Assembly (NCBI GenBank): GCA_032162705.1
Contig: JAVRON010000024.1
Location: forward strand, 1 to 64,000
Direction of reading: 5' to 3'
From: QHXN01 sp032162705
GTDB taxonomy: Bacteria > Acidobacteriota > Blastocatellia > Pyrinomonadales > Pyrinomonadaceae
Length of the DNA: 64,000 nt
Shown: piece by piece, positions 25,652 to 34,381 of the stretch
How positions within the stretch are numbered: the stretch's first letter is position 1
Layout: each line of letters starts with the position of its first letter
Notes under the pieces: generated by a model
The model's database searches: none
Seen by the model: the letters and a program-made list of their open reading frames with translations, nothing else
Told to the model about the DNA's origin: nothing
Translations under genes and position numbers: made by a program

Positions 25652-27642
25652 CAGTGCCCTCGGCTACGCAGACTGCCCGTGTGAATTATCGGCGGTGAGT
25701 TGCCCTGCGTGGCGAAGATGCACGCCGAACGCGCGGGCAGCGTCACCTTCGCCCTGCCGTTTGCGACACGCGTCATGCCTTCGATCACGCCGAGCCTGTC
25801 CGCGAGATTCATGCCGTCAGGGATATTCGCCGCGGCGGCGTCGAACTCGAAGGTCGCCGGTTTGGTGTCGTTGTTAAAGGCAATGACGACTGCTTCGCCA
25901 CCGAGCACGCGGGCGAAGACGGTCTGCTGCTCTTCGTCATAGAGTTGGATGAGCGAGCCGCGACGCAGCGCCGGGAGTTCGGCGCGCAAGCGTGCCAGCC
26001 GCTTCACGTGCTCGAACACGTCATTCTCGACTGCCGTGCGTCCTGCCTTCGTAAAGGCGTTACGCTCGTCGCCCGCGAAGCCGCCGGGGAAGTCGCGTCG
26101 GTTATCGGGGTCGCCGCCGCCGGGCATAGCGAGTTCATCGCCGTAGTAGAGCAGGGGCGTACCGCGCGTCGTCATCAGGAAAGTCTGCGCGAGCTTCAGG
26201 CCCTCGACCGTCGCGCCCTTCTCCGACATAAAGCGCAGCATGTCGTGGACGCCGATGAAGGGGACGAGCGTTTCGGGGTGCGGGTAGAGATAGTCGTGCG
26301 CGAGCACCTGTTCGAGCTTGCGTATGGAGTCGCCGTGCGCGAAGGCGTCGCGGATAGCATAATGAAGCGCGAAGTCGTAGACGGTATCGATGCCTGTGTC
26401 GATACCGTCCTGGCCGACTCTTCCCTTCTGGAAGTATGAGAGCAGCGCGGGGTCGCCGTCGAAGAGTTCGCCGAGGACGTTGACGTTGGGATACTCGCGC
26501 TTGATCGCCGCAGACCAGTCGCGCCAGAAGGGGCGCGGGACGTGCGGCAGAGTGTCCATCCGTACGGCGTCGAAGCCGACGGTGCCGAGCCACCAGAGAG
26601 TGTTCTGGATGAGATAGCGGCGCACCTCTTCGTCATCCTGATTGAGGTCGGGCAGAATGTCTATGAACCAGCCTTCAAGGTTGCGTCGCCGCGTCTCGTC
26701 GCTGGCGTGCGCGTCCATCGTCGTCCACTTCTGCCAGTTGTTCGACAGGTGACTCTCGACAGTGCCGTAGAACCAGGTCGGCGTCGGGCGGTCTGTGGCC
26801 CAAGGGTGATAGGGGCTTGTGTGGTTGGCGATCTGATCCTGTATGACCTTGAACCCGGCGGCGTGCGCCTTGTCCACCAGTTCGCGCAGCTTCTCCATCG
26901 TGCCGTAGTGCTCTTCGACGCCGTAGAAATCAATCGCGCCGTAGCCGTGATACGCGGTCGTCGGCCTGCGGGGCCCGCCTTCAACCTCGGGGTACATCTC
27001 ACGCTCGTCGAGGCGGTCGGTGTTGTCGTAGACGGGGTTGATCCAGATGGCCGTGACGCCGAGTTCCTTAAGATAAGGCAGATGGTCAATGACGCCTTGA
27101 AAGTCGCCGCCGTGATAGTAGCGCCCCTTCGTGCGGTCGTAGAGGCCGGGCGACTTGCGCGGGTCGTTGTTCGAGGGGTCGCCGTCAGCGAAGCGGTCGG
27201 GCATGATGAAGTAGATCACGTCGTCGGGCGTGAAGCCTTGAAAGCGCCCGGCGTCCGGGAGCGGCTCGGAGATTGTGAAGTACGTGTCGGTTGATCCTGC
27301 GGCAGTGCTGACCCTGAGCATTCGCACGCCCGGCTTCGCGTCGCGGTCGATGGAGACATCGACGAAGACGTAGGTTCCCGCCTCGTTGACGCGCACAAGC
27401 CCCGTCTTCAACCCCTGACCGACGGCCTCGACGCGAGCGCCGCCGAGGTTCTGCCCGTGCAGGAGCACGCGCACGGGGTTAATCGAATGACCGGCCCACC
27501 AGTTCGGCGGCTCGACCTTAAAGACGGAGGGCAGGCGTTGCGCCGCGCAGACCGAGGCGGCGGCACAGACGAAGACCAGCGTGAGCAGAAGATGTGCGGC
27601 CCGGTTGTTAGCGGTTCTCGCTGGGTTGTTGGCGGTTCTCAT
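25651..27642 (-). CDS. Secreted GH13 alpha-amylase with N-terminal neopullulanase-type domain
   Basis: The 663-residue protein has a signal peptide (ending VCAAQR, about 35) and an N-terminal immunoglobulin-like domain beginning EPPNWWAGHSINPVRVLL, as in cyclomaltodextrinase/neopullulanase relatives. The catalytic barrel has QDQIANHTS, FDAVRMDTLPH (Asp), NVLGELFDGD (Glu) and FIGVHDMLRF (Asp). It should cleave maltodextrins, possibly cyclic ones. It is paralogous to the gene ending at 29568, with the same WWAGH start and the same YYHGGDF/SWHGGDF RGVIDHLPYL block. Its stop overlaps the SDR start. Confidence 0.9.
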   Translation of the reverse strand: MRTANNPARTANNRAAHLLLTLVFVCAAASVCAAQRLPSVFKVEPPNWWAGHSINPVRVLLHGQNLGGARVEAVGQGLKTGLVRVNEAGTYVFVDVSIDRDAKPGVRMLRVSTAAGSTDTYFTISEPLPDAGRFQGFTPDDVIYFIMPDRFADGDPSNNDPRKSPGLYDRTKGRYYHGGDFQGVIDHLPYLKELGVTAIWINPVYDNTDRLDEREMYPEVEGGPRRPTTAYHGYGAIDFYGVEEHYGTMEKLRELVDKAHAAGFKVIQDQIANHTSPYHPWATDRPTPTWFYGTVESHLSNNWQKWTTMDAHASDETRRRNLEGWFIDILPDLNQDDEEVRRYLIQNTLWWLGTVGFDAVRMDTLPHVPRPFWRDWSAAIKREYPNVNVLGELFDGDPALLSYFQKGRVGQDGIDTGIDTVYDFALHYAIRDAFAHGDSIRKLEQVLAHDYLYPHPETLVPFIGVHDMLRFMSEKGATVEGLKLAQTFLMTTRGTPLLYYGDELAMPGGGDPDNRRDFPGGFAGDERNAFTKAGRTAVENDVFEHVKRLARLRAELPALRRGSLIQLYDEEQQTVFARVLGGEAVVIAFNNDTKPATFEFDAAAANIPDGMNLADRLGVIEGMTRVANGRAKVTLPARSACIFATQGNSPPIIHTGSLRSRGH

Positions 27643-27722
27643 GTTCTTTGCTTCGGCAATTCTGCGATAAGCATGACGATGTGGAGCGTCTTTTCTCCAC
27701 GCTTATCACTCATCAATTCCCC

Positions 27723-29318
27723 TCATCCCCAGGTCTGCTTCGTCTCGTAGCTCTCCGCTGTGTGCTCGGGTCTGTCTTCCTGTCGCAGCGCGGGGTAGCG
27801 ACCGTAGACTTCGGCCAGATGGCGCAGACGCGCTCCCAACTCATCTGTGAGCGCGCCCTCTTTGAAGCGCCAAGACCAGTTGCCGGACATCGTGGCCGGG
27901 ATGTTCATGCGCGACTCCGAGCCGAGGCCGAGCACGTCCTGCAAGGGCACGAGCACCGTGTCTCCGGCGGAACGGTAGACGGCGCGGATAAAGTCCCAGT
28001 TGATTTCCGAGCCTTCGGAGTCGAGATAGTCGAGACAGAGTCGGCGTTCGCGCTCGACCTGTGCGGCGCTGCGCACGGAGGCTCCGCCCGAAGGCTCGCT
28101 GCGAAACCAGCCGACCGCCGTGTCGTTGTCGTGCGTGCCCGTGTAGACGACCGTGTTGCGGACGTAGTTGTGCGGCAGGTCTTTGTTCGTCGGGTCGGTC
28201 GAGAAGGCGAACTGGAGAATACGCATGCCGGGGAAGTTGAACTCATCGCGCAACTCAATCACGTCGGGCGTGATGAAGCCGAGGTCTTCGGCGATGATGG
28301 GCAGCTCACCCAACTGTGCCTTGATCGCACGGAAGAGTTCGCGCCCCGGCGCTTGGGCCCAGCGCCCGCGCTCGGCTGTCTTGTCGCCGCCGGGTATCTC
28401 CCAGTAGGCCGCGAAGCCCCGGAAGTGGTCGATGCGTATCACGTCAACAAGCGAGAGCATCGAACGCACGCGCTCGACCCACCAGGCGAAGTCGTCCTCG
28501 CGCATACGCTCCCAATCGTACAAGGGGTTCCCCCAGAGCTGCCCCGTCCGGCTGAAGTAGTCGGGCGGCACACCCGCGACAACCGTGGGACGGCCCAGCT
28601 CGTCTAGCTCGAAGAGTTGGGGCTTGGCCCACACGTCAGCCGAGTCGTGTGCGACGAAGATGGGTATGTCGCCGATGATACGCACCTGCTGGCCGTGGCA
28701 ATATTCGCGCAGGCGCGACCACTGGTCGAAGAAGAGGAACTGCTTGAACTTCACCTCCTCGATCTCGTCCGCGAGGCGTGCGCGCGCATCCCTGAGCGCA
28801 TCGGGGTCGCGGCGGACGAGCGACTCCTCCCACTCCGTCCAAGCCGCCTCCTTCCGCTCACGCTTCAGCGAGCGATAGAGCGCGTAGTCTTCGAGCCACG
28901 CGGAGGCTGAAATCTTGAACGCCTCGAAGGCCGTGCAAACAGCCGCCGGTTCGGTGCGCTCGAAGTTCTTGAAGGCTTTCGTGAGTAGGGCTTCCTTGTA
29001 CGCGAAGGCGTCGCCATACTCGACGCGCTCTTCCGAGAAGGAGGGTGCGCCCTCGACCGCCTCGGGCGCGAGCAGACCCTGTTCGACGAGGAGGTCTGGG
29101 CTGACGAGCAGAGTATTTCCGGCGAACGCAGAGAAGCACTGATAAGGCGAGTTGCCGTAGCCCGTGGGCCCGAGCGGCAAGACCTGCCACAGGCTTTGCC
29201 CCACCGCGACGAGGAAGTCCACGAAGCGGTACGCCTCGCGTCCCAAATCGCCGACGCCGTAGCGGCCTGGAAGCGATGTCGGGTGCAGAAGAATGCCGCA
29301 CGCTCTTGGGAAGCTCAC
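27723..29318 (-). CDS. malQ: 4-alpha-glucanotransferase (GH77, amylomaltase)
   Basis: The 531-residue cytoplasmic enzyme starts with the GH77 signature region GILLHPTSLPGRYGVGDLG. Catalytic blocks IRIDHFRGF (nucleophile Asp), IIAEDLGF (acid Glu) and TGTHDNDTAVGW (Asp) are present. It transfers glucan segments between maltodextrins, letting the cell process imported oligosaccharides. No signal peptide is seen, unlike the neighbouring amylases. GTG start, preceded by GAGGTGACAG. Eighty bases separate it from the next GH13 gene; they hold a small GTGGAG/CTCCAC hairpin and a remnant of the GTGATGA repeat. Confidence 0.95.
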   Translation of the reverse strand: MSFPRACGILLHPTSLPGRYGVGDLGREAYRFVDFLVAVGQSLWQVLPLGPTGYGNSPYQCFSAFAGNTLLVSPDLLVEQGLLAPEAVEGAPSFSEERVEYGDAFAYKEALLTKAFKNFERTEPAAVCTAFEAFKISASAWLEDYALYRSLKRERKEAAWTEWEESLVRRDPDALRDARARLADEIEEVKFKQFLFFDQWSRLREYCHGQQVRIIGDIPIFVAHDSADVWAKPQLFELDELGRPTVVAGVPPDYFSRTGQLWGNPLYDWERMREDDFAWWVERVRSMLSLVDVIRIDHFRGFAAYWEIPGGDKTAERGRWAQAPGRELFRAIKAQLGELPIIAEDLGFITPDVIELRDEFNFPGMRILQFAFSTDPTNKDLPHNYVRNTVVYTGTHDNDTAVGWFRSEPSGGASVRSAAQVERERRLCLDYLDSEGSEINWDFIRAVYRSAGDTVLVPLQDVLGLGSESRMNIPATMSGNWSWRFKEGALTDELGARLRHLAEVYGRYPALRQEDRPEHTAESYETKQTWG

Positions 29319-29461
29319 CTGTCACCTCGCAAGTTTTGGGATTACGAGCAAGCTACAACAAATGACGCGGCGTAGCAATGGAAATCAGCAACGGAGTCGA
29401 TTTTAGCGGCTGGCAAATCAACTAAGGGCAGGACAGCACGACTTGTAGCCGCGGGCGGGTT

Positions 29462-29561
29462 CGAGGCAGAAGCCCGACCGTGAGAGAGGGCGTCTCAACT
29501 CCCGCCCGTCGCTTCCTGATGAAGGCTCTACGCCCTGCCTGACGGTCGGGCTTCCGCCTCG
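29462..29561. repeat. Intergenic palindrome, GAAGCCCGACCGT family
   Basis: The arms 29462-29493 and 29530-29561 match at 28 of 32 positions, including the invariant GAAGCCCGACCGT. The loop is 36 nt. The same module forms the outer arms of the element at 2.0 kb. It ends a few bases from the stop codon of the GH13 gene at 29568. Confidence 0.85.
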
Positions 29562-29567
29562 TAGATT

Positions 29568-31505
29568 TCAAGGCGTCGAAAGCCTATAGATGACAGCCGA
29601 CCTCGCAGGCACACTCAGCTTGAAAGACCCGGAAGCGACCGCAGGACGGTCTTTCGCGACGAGCAAAGGTTCGAGGCGCGCGCCTTCGCCCGCGTCGAGG
29701 TAGGAGGCCGGAAACGTCAACTCCTTTGGCACGGCGGCGCGATTGATGGCGACGATGATTGTCTCTTCCGCGTCGCGGCGCGCGTAGGCGTAGGCGTCGT
29801 CGTCGAAGAAGAGATCGACGAGAGAGCCGCGACGAAGCGCCGTGTGTTCGCGGCGCAGGCGCAGAAGGTCGCGCGTCCACTCGAACATGCGCTGCTCGGT
29901 GGCGGTGCGTCCCGTCCGCTCGAACGTGCTGCGCGCATCATTGGGGAAGCCGCCCGGAAAGTCGCGACGGTTGTCTGGGTCGTCGCCGCCCTCCAACGCG
30001 ATCTCCTCGCCGTAGTAAATCTGCGCCGTGCCACGTACCGTCAGGATAAAGGCCGTGTGCAGCATCGAGCCTTCAAGGGTTGCGCCTTTGAGCGACATGA
30101 AGCGGCGCGTGTCGTGGTTGTTCGCCATGACGGTGAGGCGCGAAGGGTCTGGATACATGGCGTCGGAGCGCAGCATCTCGCGGAGCGCGCGCACCGGAGC
30201 CTGACCCGTGAAGACGCGCAGCGACGTGTCCCACAGTGGGAAATCGAAGACCGAATCCATGCGCGTGTCGATGCCGTCCCAACCCGCCCGCCCGCCGATA
30301 AAGAAGCTTGTATGGACTGGCTCTGTGTTCCAGGCCTCGCCCACCATCCACATACGCGGGTACTCGCGGTCGAGCGCCGCGTTGAGGTCGCGTATAAAAG
30401 CGCGCGGCATGTACTGAACCGTGTCCTGTCGTACGCCGTCGATGCCGGTCATGCCGACCCACCAGAGCGAGTTCTGTATCTCGTAGCGCGCAACCTCCGG
30501 CTCTTCCTGATTCATGTCCGGCAGGTCGTCCGAGAACCAGCCGTCGAGCGTCTCTCGGCGCGCAGACTCCGCGGCATGCGGCGAGAGGAGCAGGTCTCCG
30601 CGGAAGGGGTTGCGCGTGTGCTGCTGCAAAGTGCCGTGGAACCAGTCGTCGAGCGGCGGGTCTTTGACCCACGGATTCTGCGAGCCGACGTGGTTGGCGA
30701 CCTGATCCTGTATGACCTTCAGCCCGAGCGCATGTGCCTTCTCTACAAGCTCGCGGAGCGTCTCCAACGTGCCGAAGCGATCTTCGACCGCGTAGTAATC
30801 AATCGTGTGATAGCCGTGATAATAGGTGTTCGGACACCAGGGCTTGTCGCAGCGGTTGACGCCGTTCCAGTTGTCGTACCAGGGCGTGAGCCAGAGGGCG
30901 GTGACGCCCAAGTCCTTCAGGTAAGGCAGTCGGTCGATGACGCCGCGAAAGTCGCCGCCGTGCCAAGAGCGCGGGTTGCGCCGGTCGTTCGCCTCGGGCG
31001 GAGAGTCGGCGGGCGAGTCGTTCTTCGTGTCGCCGTCAGCGAAGCGGTCGGGCATGATGAGATAGATCACATCGTCCGTCGTGATGCCCTGAAAATTAGC
31101 GGCAGGGTCGAGCGGCCGGTTGATGCGGAAGGGGAAGGGGCGCTCGCCTGTGCCGTTTGAAAAAATCAGTTTGTAGTCGCCGGGATGCGCCGTAGGACTG
31201 ATGCGAAGGTTGACGAAGATGTATGTGCCCGCGGCGTTCAACGTCTGACTCAAGACCTCGAACGGCGCTTCCGGGTCGGCGCGCACGCGCACATCGCGCA
31301 AGTCTCTGCCGCGTATGAGCAGGCGCACGGGGTTGACGGTGTGCCCGGCCCACCACGAAGGCGGCTCTATCTTATCAACTTGCGGAACGCGGTCTTGCGC
31401 ACGCGCGCCTGCCGAGACGAGCAGCAAGACGATGCACGCGGCCAGAGCCTTGACGACGCACGCGGCGAAGGCTTTTGTGATGAGTTTTGACGCTCGTAGT
31501 TTCAT
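29568..31505 (-). CDS. Secreted GH13 alpha-amylase, paralogue with N-terminal WWAGH domain
   Basis: The 645-residue protein has a signal peptide (ending SAGARAQ near 36) and an N-terminal domain starting EPPSWWAGHTVNPVRLLI. Its GH13 catalytic regions are QDQVANHVGS, IDGVRQDTVQYM (Asp), MWMVGEAWNTE (Glu) and VMANNHDTRRF (Asp). A C-terminal beta domain ends SVPARSAVIYRL. The overall plan matches neopullulanase/cyclomaltodextrinase-type enzymes, and it is a divergent duplicate of the GH13 gene at 25651. It lies 5 nt after a small cytochrome c gene on the same strand, so the two probably share a transcript. Confidence 0.9.
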   Translation of the reverse strand: MKLRASKLITKAFAACVVKALAACIVLLLVSAGARAQDRVPQVDKIEPPSWWAGHTVNPVRLLIRGRDLRDVRVRADPEAPFEVLSQTLNAAGTYIFVNLRISPTAHPGDYKLIFSNGTGERPFPFRINRPLDPAANFQGITTDDVIYLIMPDRFADGDTKNDSPADSPPEANDRRNPRSWHGGDFRGVIDRLPYLKDLGVTALWLTPWYDNWNGVNRCDKPWCPNTYYHGYHTIDYYAVEDRFGTLETLRELVEKAHALGLKVIQDQVANHVGSQNPWVKDPPLDDWFHGTLQQHTRNPFRGDLLLSPHAAESARRETLDGWFSDDLPDMNQEEPEVARYEIQNSLWWVGMTGIDGVRQDTVQYMPRAFIRDLNAALDREYPRMWMVGEAWNTEPVHTSFFIGGRAGWDGIDTRMDSVFDFPLWDTSLRVFTGQAPVRALREMLRSDAMYPDPSRLTVMANNHDTRRFMSLKGATLEGSMLHTAFILTVRGTAQIYYGEEIALEGGDDPDNRRDFPGGFPNDARSTFERTGRTATEQRMFEWTRDLLRLRREHTALRRGSLVDLFFDDDAYAYARRDAEETIIVAINRAAVPKELTFPASYLDAGEGARLEPLLVAKDRPAVASGSFKLSVPARSAVIYRLSTP

Positions 31506-31510
31506 CCCCG

Positions 31511-31873
31511 TTAGCGCTTGAGCGTACGCACGTATGCGACGGCGGCGGCGATGTCCTGCCGGGAGAGTTTCTTCTTGAAGGCGGGCATCTGGCCGCGCCC
31601 GTTCGTGACCGACGCGAGCATGCGCGACGCGCTGCGGCTTCTCTGCCAGGAGGCGTCCGACAAGTCCGGGGCCTCGACCATCTCGCCCGTACGCGTGTGT
31701 CCCTGCCCGTCAGCGCCGTGGCAGCGACCGCAGTTCTCCGTATAGACGCCGTGGCCGCGCTCAATCACCGCCGCCTTACCCCTCTTCGTCTCGGCTGTCG
31801 TCGAGATGCCCACGTTGGAAGCCAAAAAGATAAAGACTCCTGCACAGAACATGAAAGCTTTCATTCTCTTCAT
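31511..31873 (-). CDS. Small exported c-type cytochrome
   Basis: The 120-residue protein has a signal peptide (MKAFMFCAGVFIFLASNVG) and a single haem-attachment motif CGRCH near residue 47, with a distal Met in GRGQMPAFKK. This is a class I monohaem cytochrome c for periplasmic electron transfer. It lies between the pentahaem cytochrome-TPR gene (upstream) and a GH13 gene (5 nt downstream), all on the minus strand. In-frame ATGs three and seven codons on are alternative starts. Confidence 0.88.
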   Translation of the reverse strand: MKRMKAFMFCAGVFIFLASNVGISTTAETKRGKAAVIERGHGVYTENCGRCHGADGQGHTRTGEMVEAPDLSDASWQRSRSASRMLASVTNGRGQMPAFKKKLSRQDIAAAVAYVRTLKR

Positions 31874-31925
31874 GCGCGGCTCTAACCCCTTGAATCTATC
31901 TTGAGCTAATGAAGCTGAAAACCCC

Positions 31926-34172
31926 TCAACGGTCTTCCGAACCCGCGACCTCGCCGCTTCCCTTCGTGAGATCGTGGATGTGGAAGGGCACGCTCTCGCC
32001 CTTCATCTCGGGATGACGGCGCAGGAACTCGCTCGCCACGGGCAGAGCGCCGGGGTCGTCCTTGAGGTCTTGGAAAATCTTCGCCTCGGCGCGCGACTGC
32101 TCGTTCATCCCGAGCTTGCGGTAGATGAGCATCAGATTGTAGTGCGAGCCTGCATCCTCCGGGTCGATCTGAAGTATGCGCTCGAAGCAGTCGCGCGCCG
32201 TCTGGAAGTCGCGCTTAATCTTCGATAGCTCGCCGAGCTGCTGCAAGGAGAGACGGTCACGCGGGTAGGCTTCGAGCACGCGGCGTATGTCGGCTTCGGC
32301 GTCGGCGAGCTGGCCGCGCTTCGTTCGTATGCGCGCGCGCTGGAAGAGCGCACGATGCAGGTTCGGATTGAGTTCGAGCGCGGCGTCGATGAGCTTCGAT
32401 GCGTCGTCCCAGCGGTCGATCTCGATGAGCGCGAGCGCGCGGTTCGTGAGCGCCATCGGTCGATAAGTCTCGTCAAGCTCGGCGACACGCGCGAACACGT
32501 CCGAGGCGAGCGCGAACTGGCGACTGTCGAAGAGCGCGATGCCGTAGTTGTTCCAACGCCGCCAGTCGGGCATCGAGCCTTTGATGGGAGCAAGTGCCGC
32601 GTTATCGCCGACTTTTAAAGTGTACTCGGCGGTCGCCATCGTCACCACGGGGAAGTCCAGCGCCTTGCCGAGCGCGTAGTCGGCGAATACCTTTGTGAAG
32701 CGCCGGTAGCGCAGGCGCGCTGTGACCTTCACGGCATCGCCCACATCATGCGGGATGGAGAAGCGGTAGCGAGCGATGTCGGAGCGACCCGAGCCGATCT
32801 GGTTGTTCTGCGCGATGACGCGCGTCTTCCAGATATGGTGACGGTCGTTGTAGGTTCCGTCGGCCATCACGAGGTAGGTCTTGTAGTTGTGCGCCGACTC
32901 GTCGAGAAAGCCGTCCGGCTTGATGAAGCCCGACTGAAAGAGCACCTTGCCGGTCGCTGCGTCCGAGACGGTGAACTCGACGTGCGCTTCGTAGAAGTCG
33001 CGCAGCTCCGGCGGGAACGAGTGGCCGAGATTCTTGTTCGTCAGAACCACGTCTGCCGTTAACGTGTCGCCGCGCTCAATCTTGAAGTTGCTCCGGTTGA
33101 GCGGCGCGATCAACTCTTCACTGCCTGCTCCCTTCGCCTGCCGTCGGATGGCGAAGATGTCCACGCCCATCACGTCGCCTTCGAGGAACTTTGTGACGGC
33201 GTCGAGCTGCTCGTTGAATTTGTAGAAGAAAGGAATAGCCGTGTTCGCCGCCGCCCAGCGATGCGACTTGACCACTCCGTTCTTGGCCGACACGTCGAAG
33301 AGCGGCGCGGCCTCGGGCTTCATGTGGCACGTGTTGCAAGTCTCCTTGTCGCGCACGTAGAAAGGATGCGGCGACTCTTTCGAGAACGAAGACATCTGAA
33401 GCTCGTCGGCCACCATAAAGGCACGCAGAAACTTGTAGTCGTTCAGCTCTTTCGGAACCTGCGACTTGTGGCACGCGCCGCAAAACTCGGGCGACTTCAA
33501 GACGGGTCTCATCATCGCGCGGCGGTGCGAAGACACGTCGTCTAAGATCATCTGGTCGGTCACGTTCTCCAGAAGGCGCGTGCCGTCCTCTTTGACCAGA
33601 AGCGCAGGCTCGCCCATCACGTAGCCGCCGATGCCGTGCCGGTTCACGTCCTGAATCGAGTGACAGGCGATGCAGGAGACGCCGTCCTCGTCGAAGGGAC
33701 GCTTCTTGAATGAAGGCTTGTCTGTGAGCGCGCCGGAGAAGAGCGCCGCCGGGTTATGGCACGACTCGCAGTGGCGCGTGTGCGCGATGTTCTTTTGCGA
33801 GGTGATGTCTTTGACGTTCTTCTGATAGAAGGGTTCGCGGAAGGCGTTGCCGTGCGCCGACTGTCGCCACTGCGCGTGTACGTCTCCGTGACAGTTGGCA
33901 CAGCGCGCCGCGGGAAGGAACTTCGAGCCGGGGATAAAGGTGCCGGTGGTTGAACTGGCGTTCGACGGTGCGAAAGGATTCTGGCCGAAGCGATAGTCGT
34001 AAGTCTTCGCGACGAGCTGTGCGTAGTCGGCCTGCGGCGTCTTCTCTTTCTCGTCGCCCTCGCCCGAGGCCGACGCGAGGCCAAACGAGCACAGGAGGGC
34101 CGCGGCCCCGAGCGCGAGAAGCGCTAACTTTAAAGCCGCGAGACGACGGACAGGGGGGAACACCTTACTCAT
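31926..34172 (-). CDS. Pentahaem c-type cytochrome fused to TPR domain
   Basis: The 748-residue protein has a signal peptide (about 1-36). Five CXXCH motifs follow: CANCH at 91-95, then CESCH, CIACH, CGACH and CNTCH, resembling the cytochrome c554 group. A beta-rich middle part follows, then TPR repeats over the last 200 residues (YRPMALTNRALALIEIDRWD, SHYNLMLIYRKLGMNEQS). It is presumably periplasmic and transfers electrons while docking partner proteins. The monohaem cytochrome gene lies 52 nt downstream. GAGGT lies 7 nt before the ATG. The electron donor and acceptor are unknown. Confidence 0.87.
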   Translation of the reverse strand: MSKVFPPVRRLAALKLALLALGAAALLCSFGLASASGEGDEKEKTPQADYAQLVAKTYDYRFGQNPFAPSNASSTTGTFIPGSKFLPAARCANCHGDVHAQWRQSAHGNAFREPFYQKNVKDITSQKNIAHTRHCESCHNPAALFSGALTDKPSFKKRPFDEDGVSCIACHSIQDVNRHGIGGYVMGEPALLVKEDGTRLLENVTDQMILDDVSSHRRAMMRPVLKSPEFCGACHKSQVPKELNDYKFLRAFMVADELQMSSFSKESPHPFYVRDKETCNTCHMKPEAAPLFDVSAKNGVVKSHRWAAANTAIPFFYKFNEQLDAVTKFLEGDVMGVDIFAIRRQAKGAGSEELIAPLNRSNFKIERGDTLTADVVLTNKNLGHSFPPELRDFYEAHVEFTVSDAATGKVLFQSGFIKPDGFLDESAHNYKTYLVMADGTYNDRHHIWKTRVIAQNNQIGSGRSDIARYRFSIPHDVGDAVKVTARLRYRRFTKVFADYALGKALDFPVVTMATAEYTLKVGDNAALAPIKGSMPDWRRWNNYGIALFDSRQFALASDVFARVAELDETYRPMALTNRALALIEIDRWDDASKLIDAALELNPNLHRALFQRARIRTKRGQLADAEADIRRVLEAYPRDRLSLQQLGELSKIKRDFQTARDCFERILQIDPEDAGSHYNLMLIYRKLGMNEQSRAEAKIFQDLKDDPGALPVASEFLRRHPEMKGESVPFHIHDLTKGSGEVAGSEDR

Positions 34173-34333
34173 CCTTAAGACCTCATAACCTTTTTCTTCA
34201 GTCGGCGGCGGGCGGGCCGGAATGCCACCGCGGCGTATCGGACATACGCGTGTGGTAACTTCCCGCGAGAACCGGTAAATTTATCATACGAAACCCACCG
34301 ACGAAACCACCTAAAGTTGGATACGCGCAGGCA

Positions 34334-34373
34334 AATTTCAGCTCCCGACCAGCAATTTCAGCTTCCGACCAGT
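34334..34373. repeat. 20-bp tandem duplication just past a stop codon
   Basis: Units 34334-34353 and 34354-34373 read AATTTCAGCTCCCGACCAGC and a copy with two changes. The repeat begins 9 nt beyond the stop codon of the minus-strand TPR gene at 34382. Confidence 0.85.
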
Positions 34374-34381
34374 CAAGGGCA

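Noticed and set aside
27680..27699. GTGGAG/CTCCAC hairpin between malQ and the GH13 gene upstream of it, as terminator
   Set aside because: The stem is only 6 bp and lacks a T-tract; it may simply be a remnant of a larger element.
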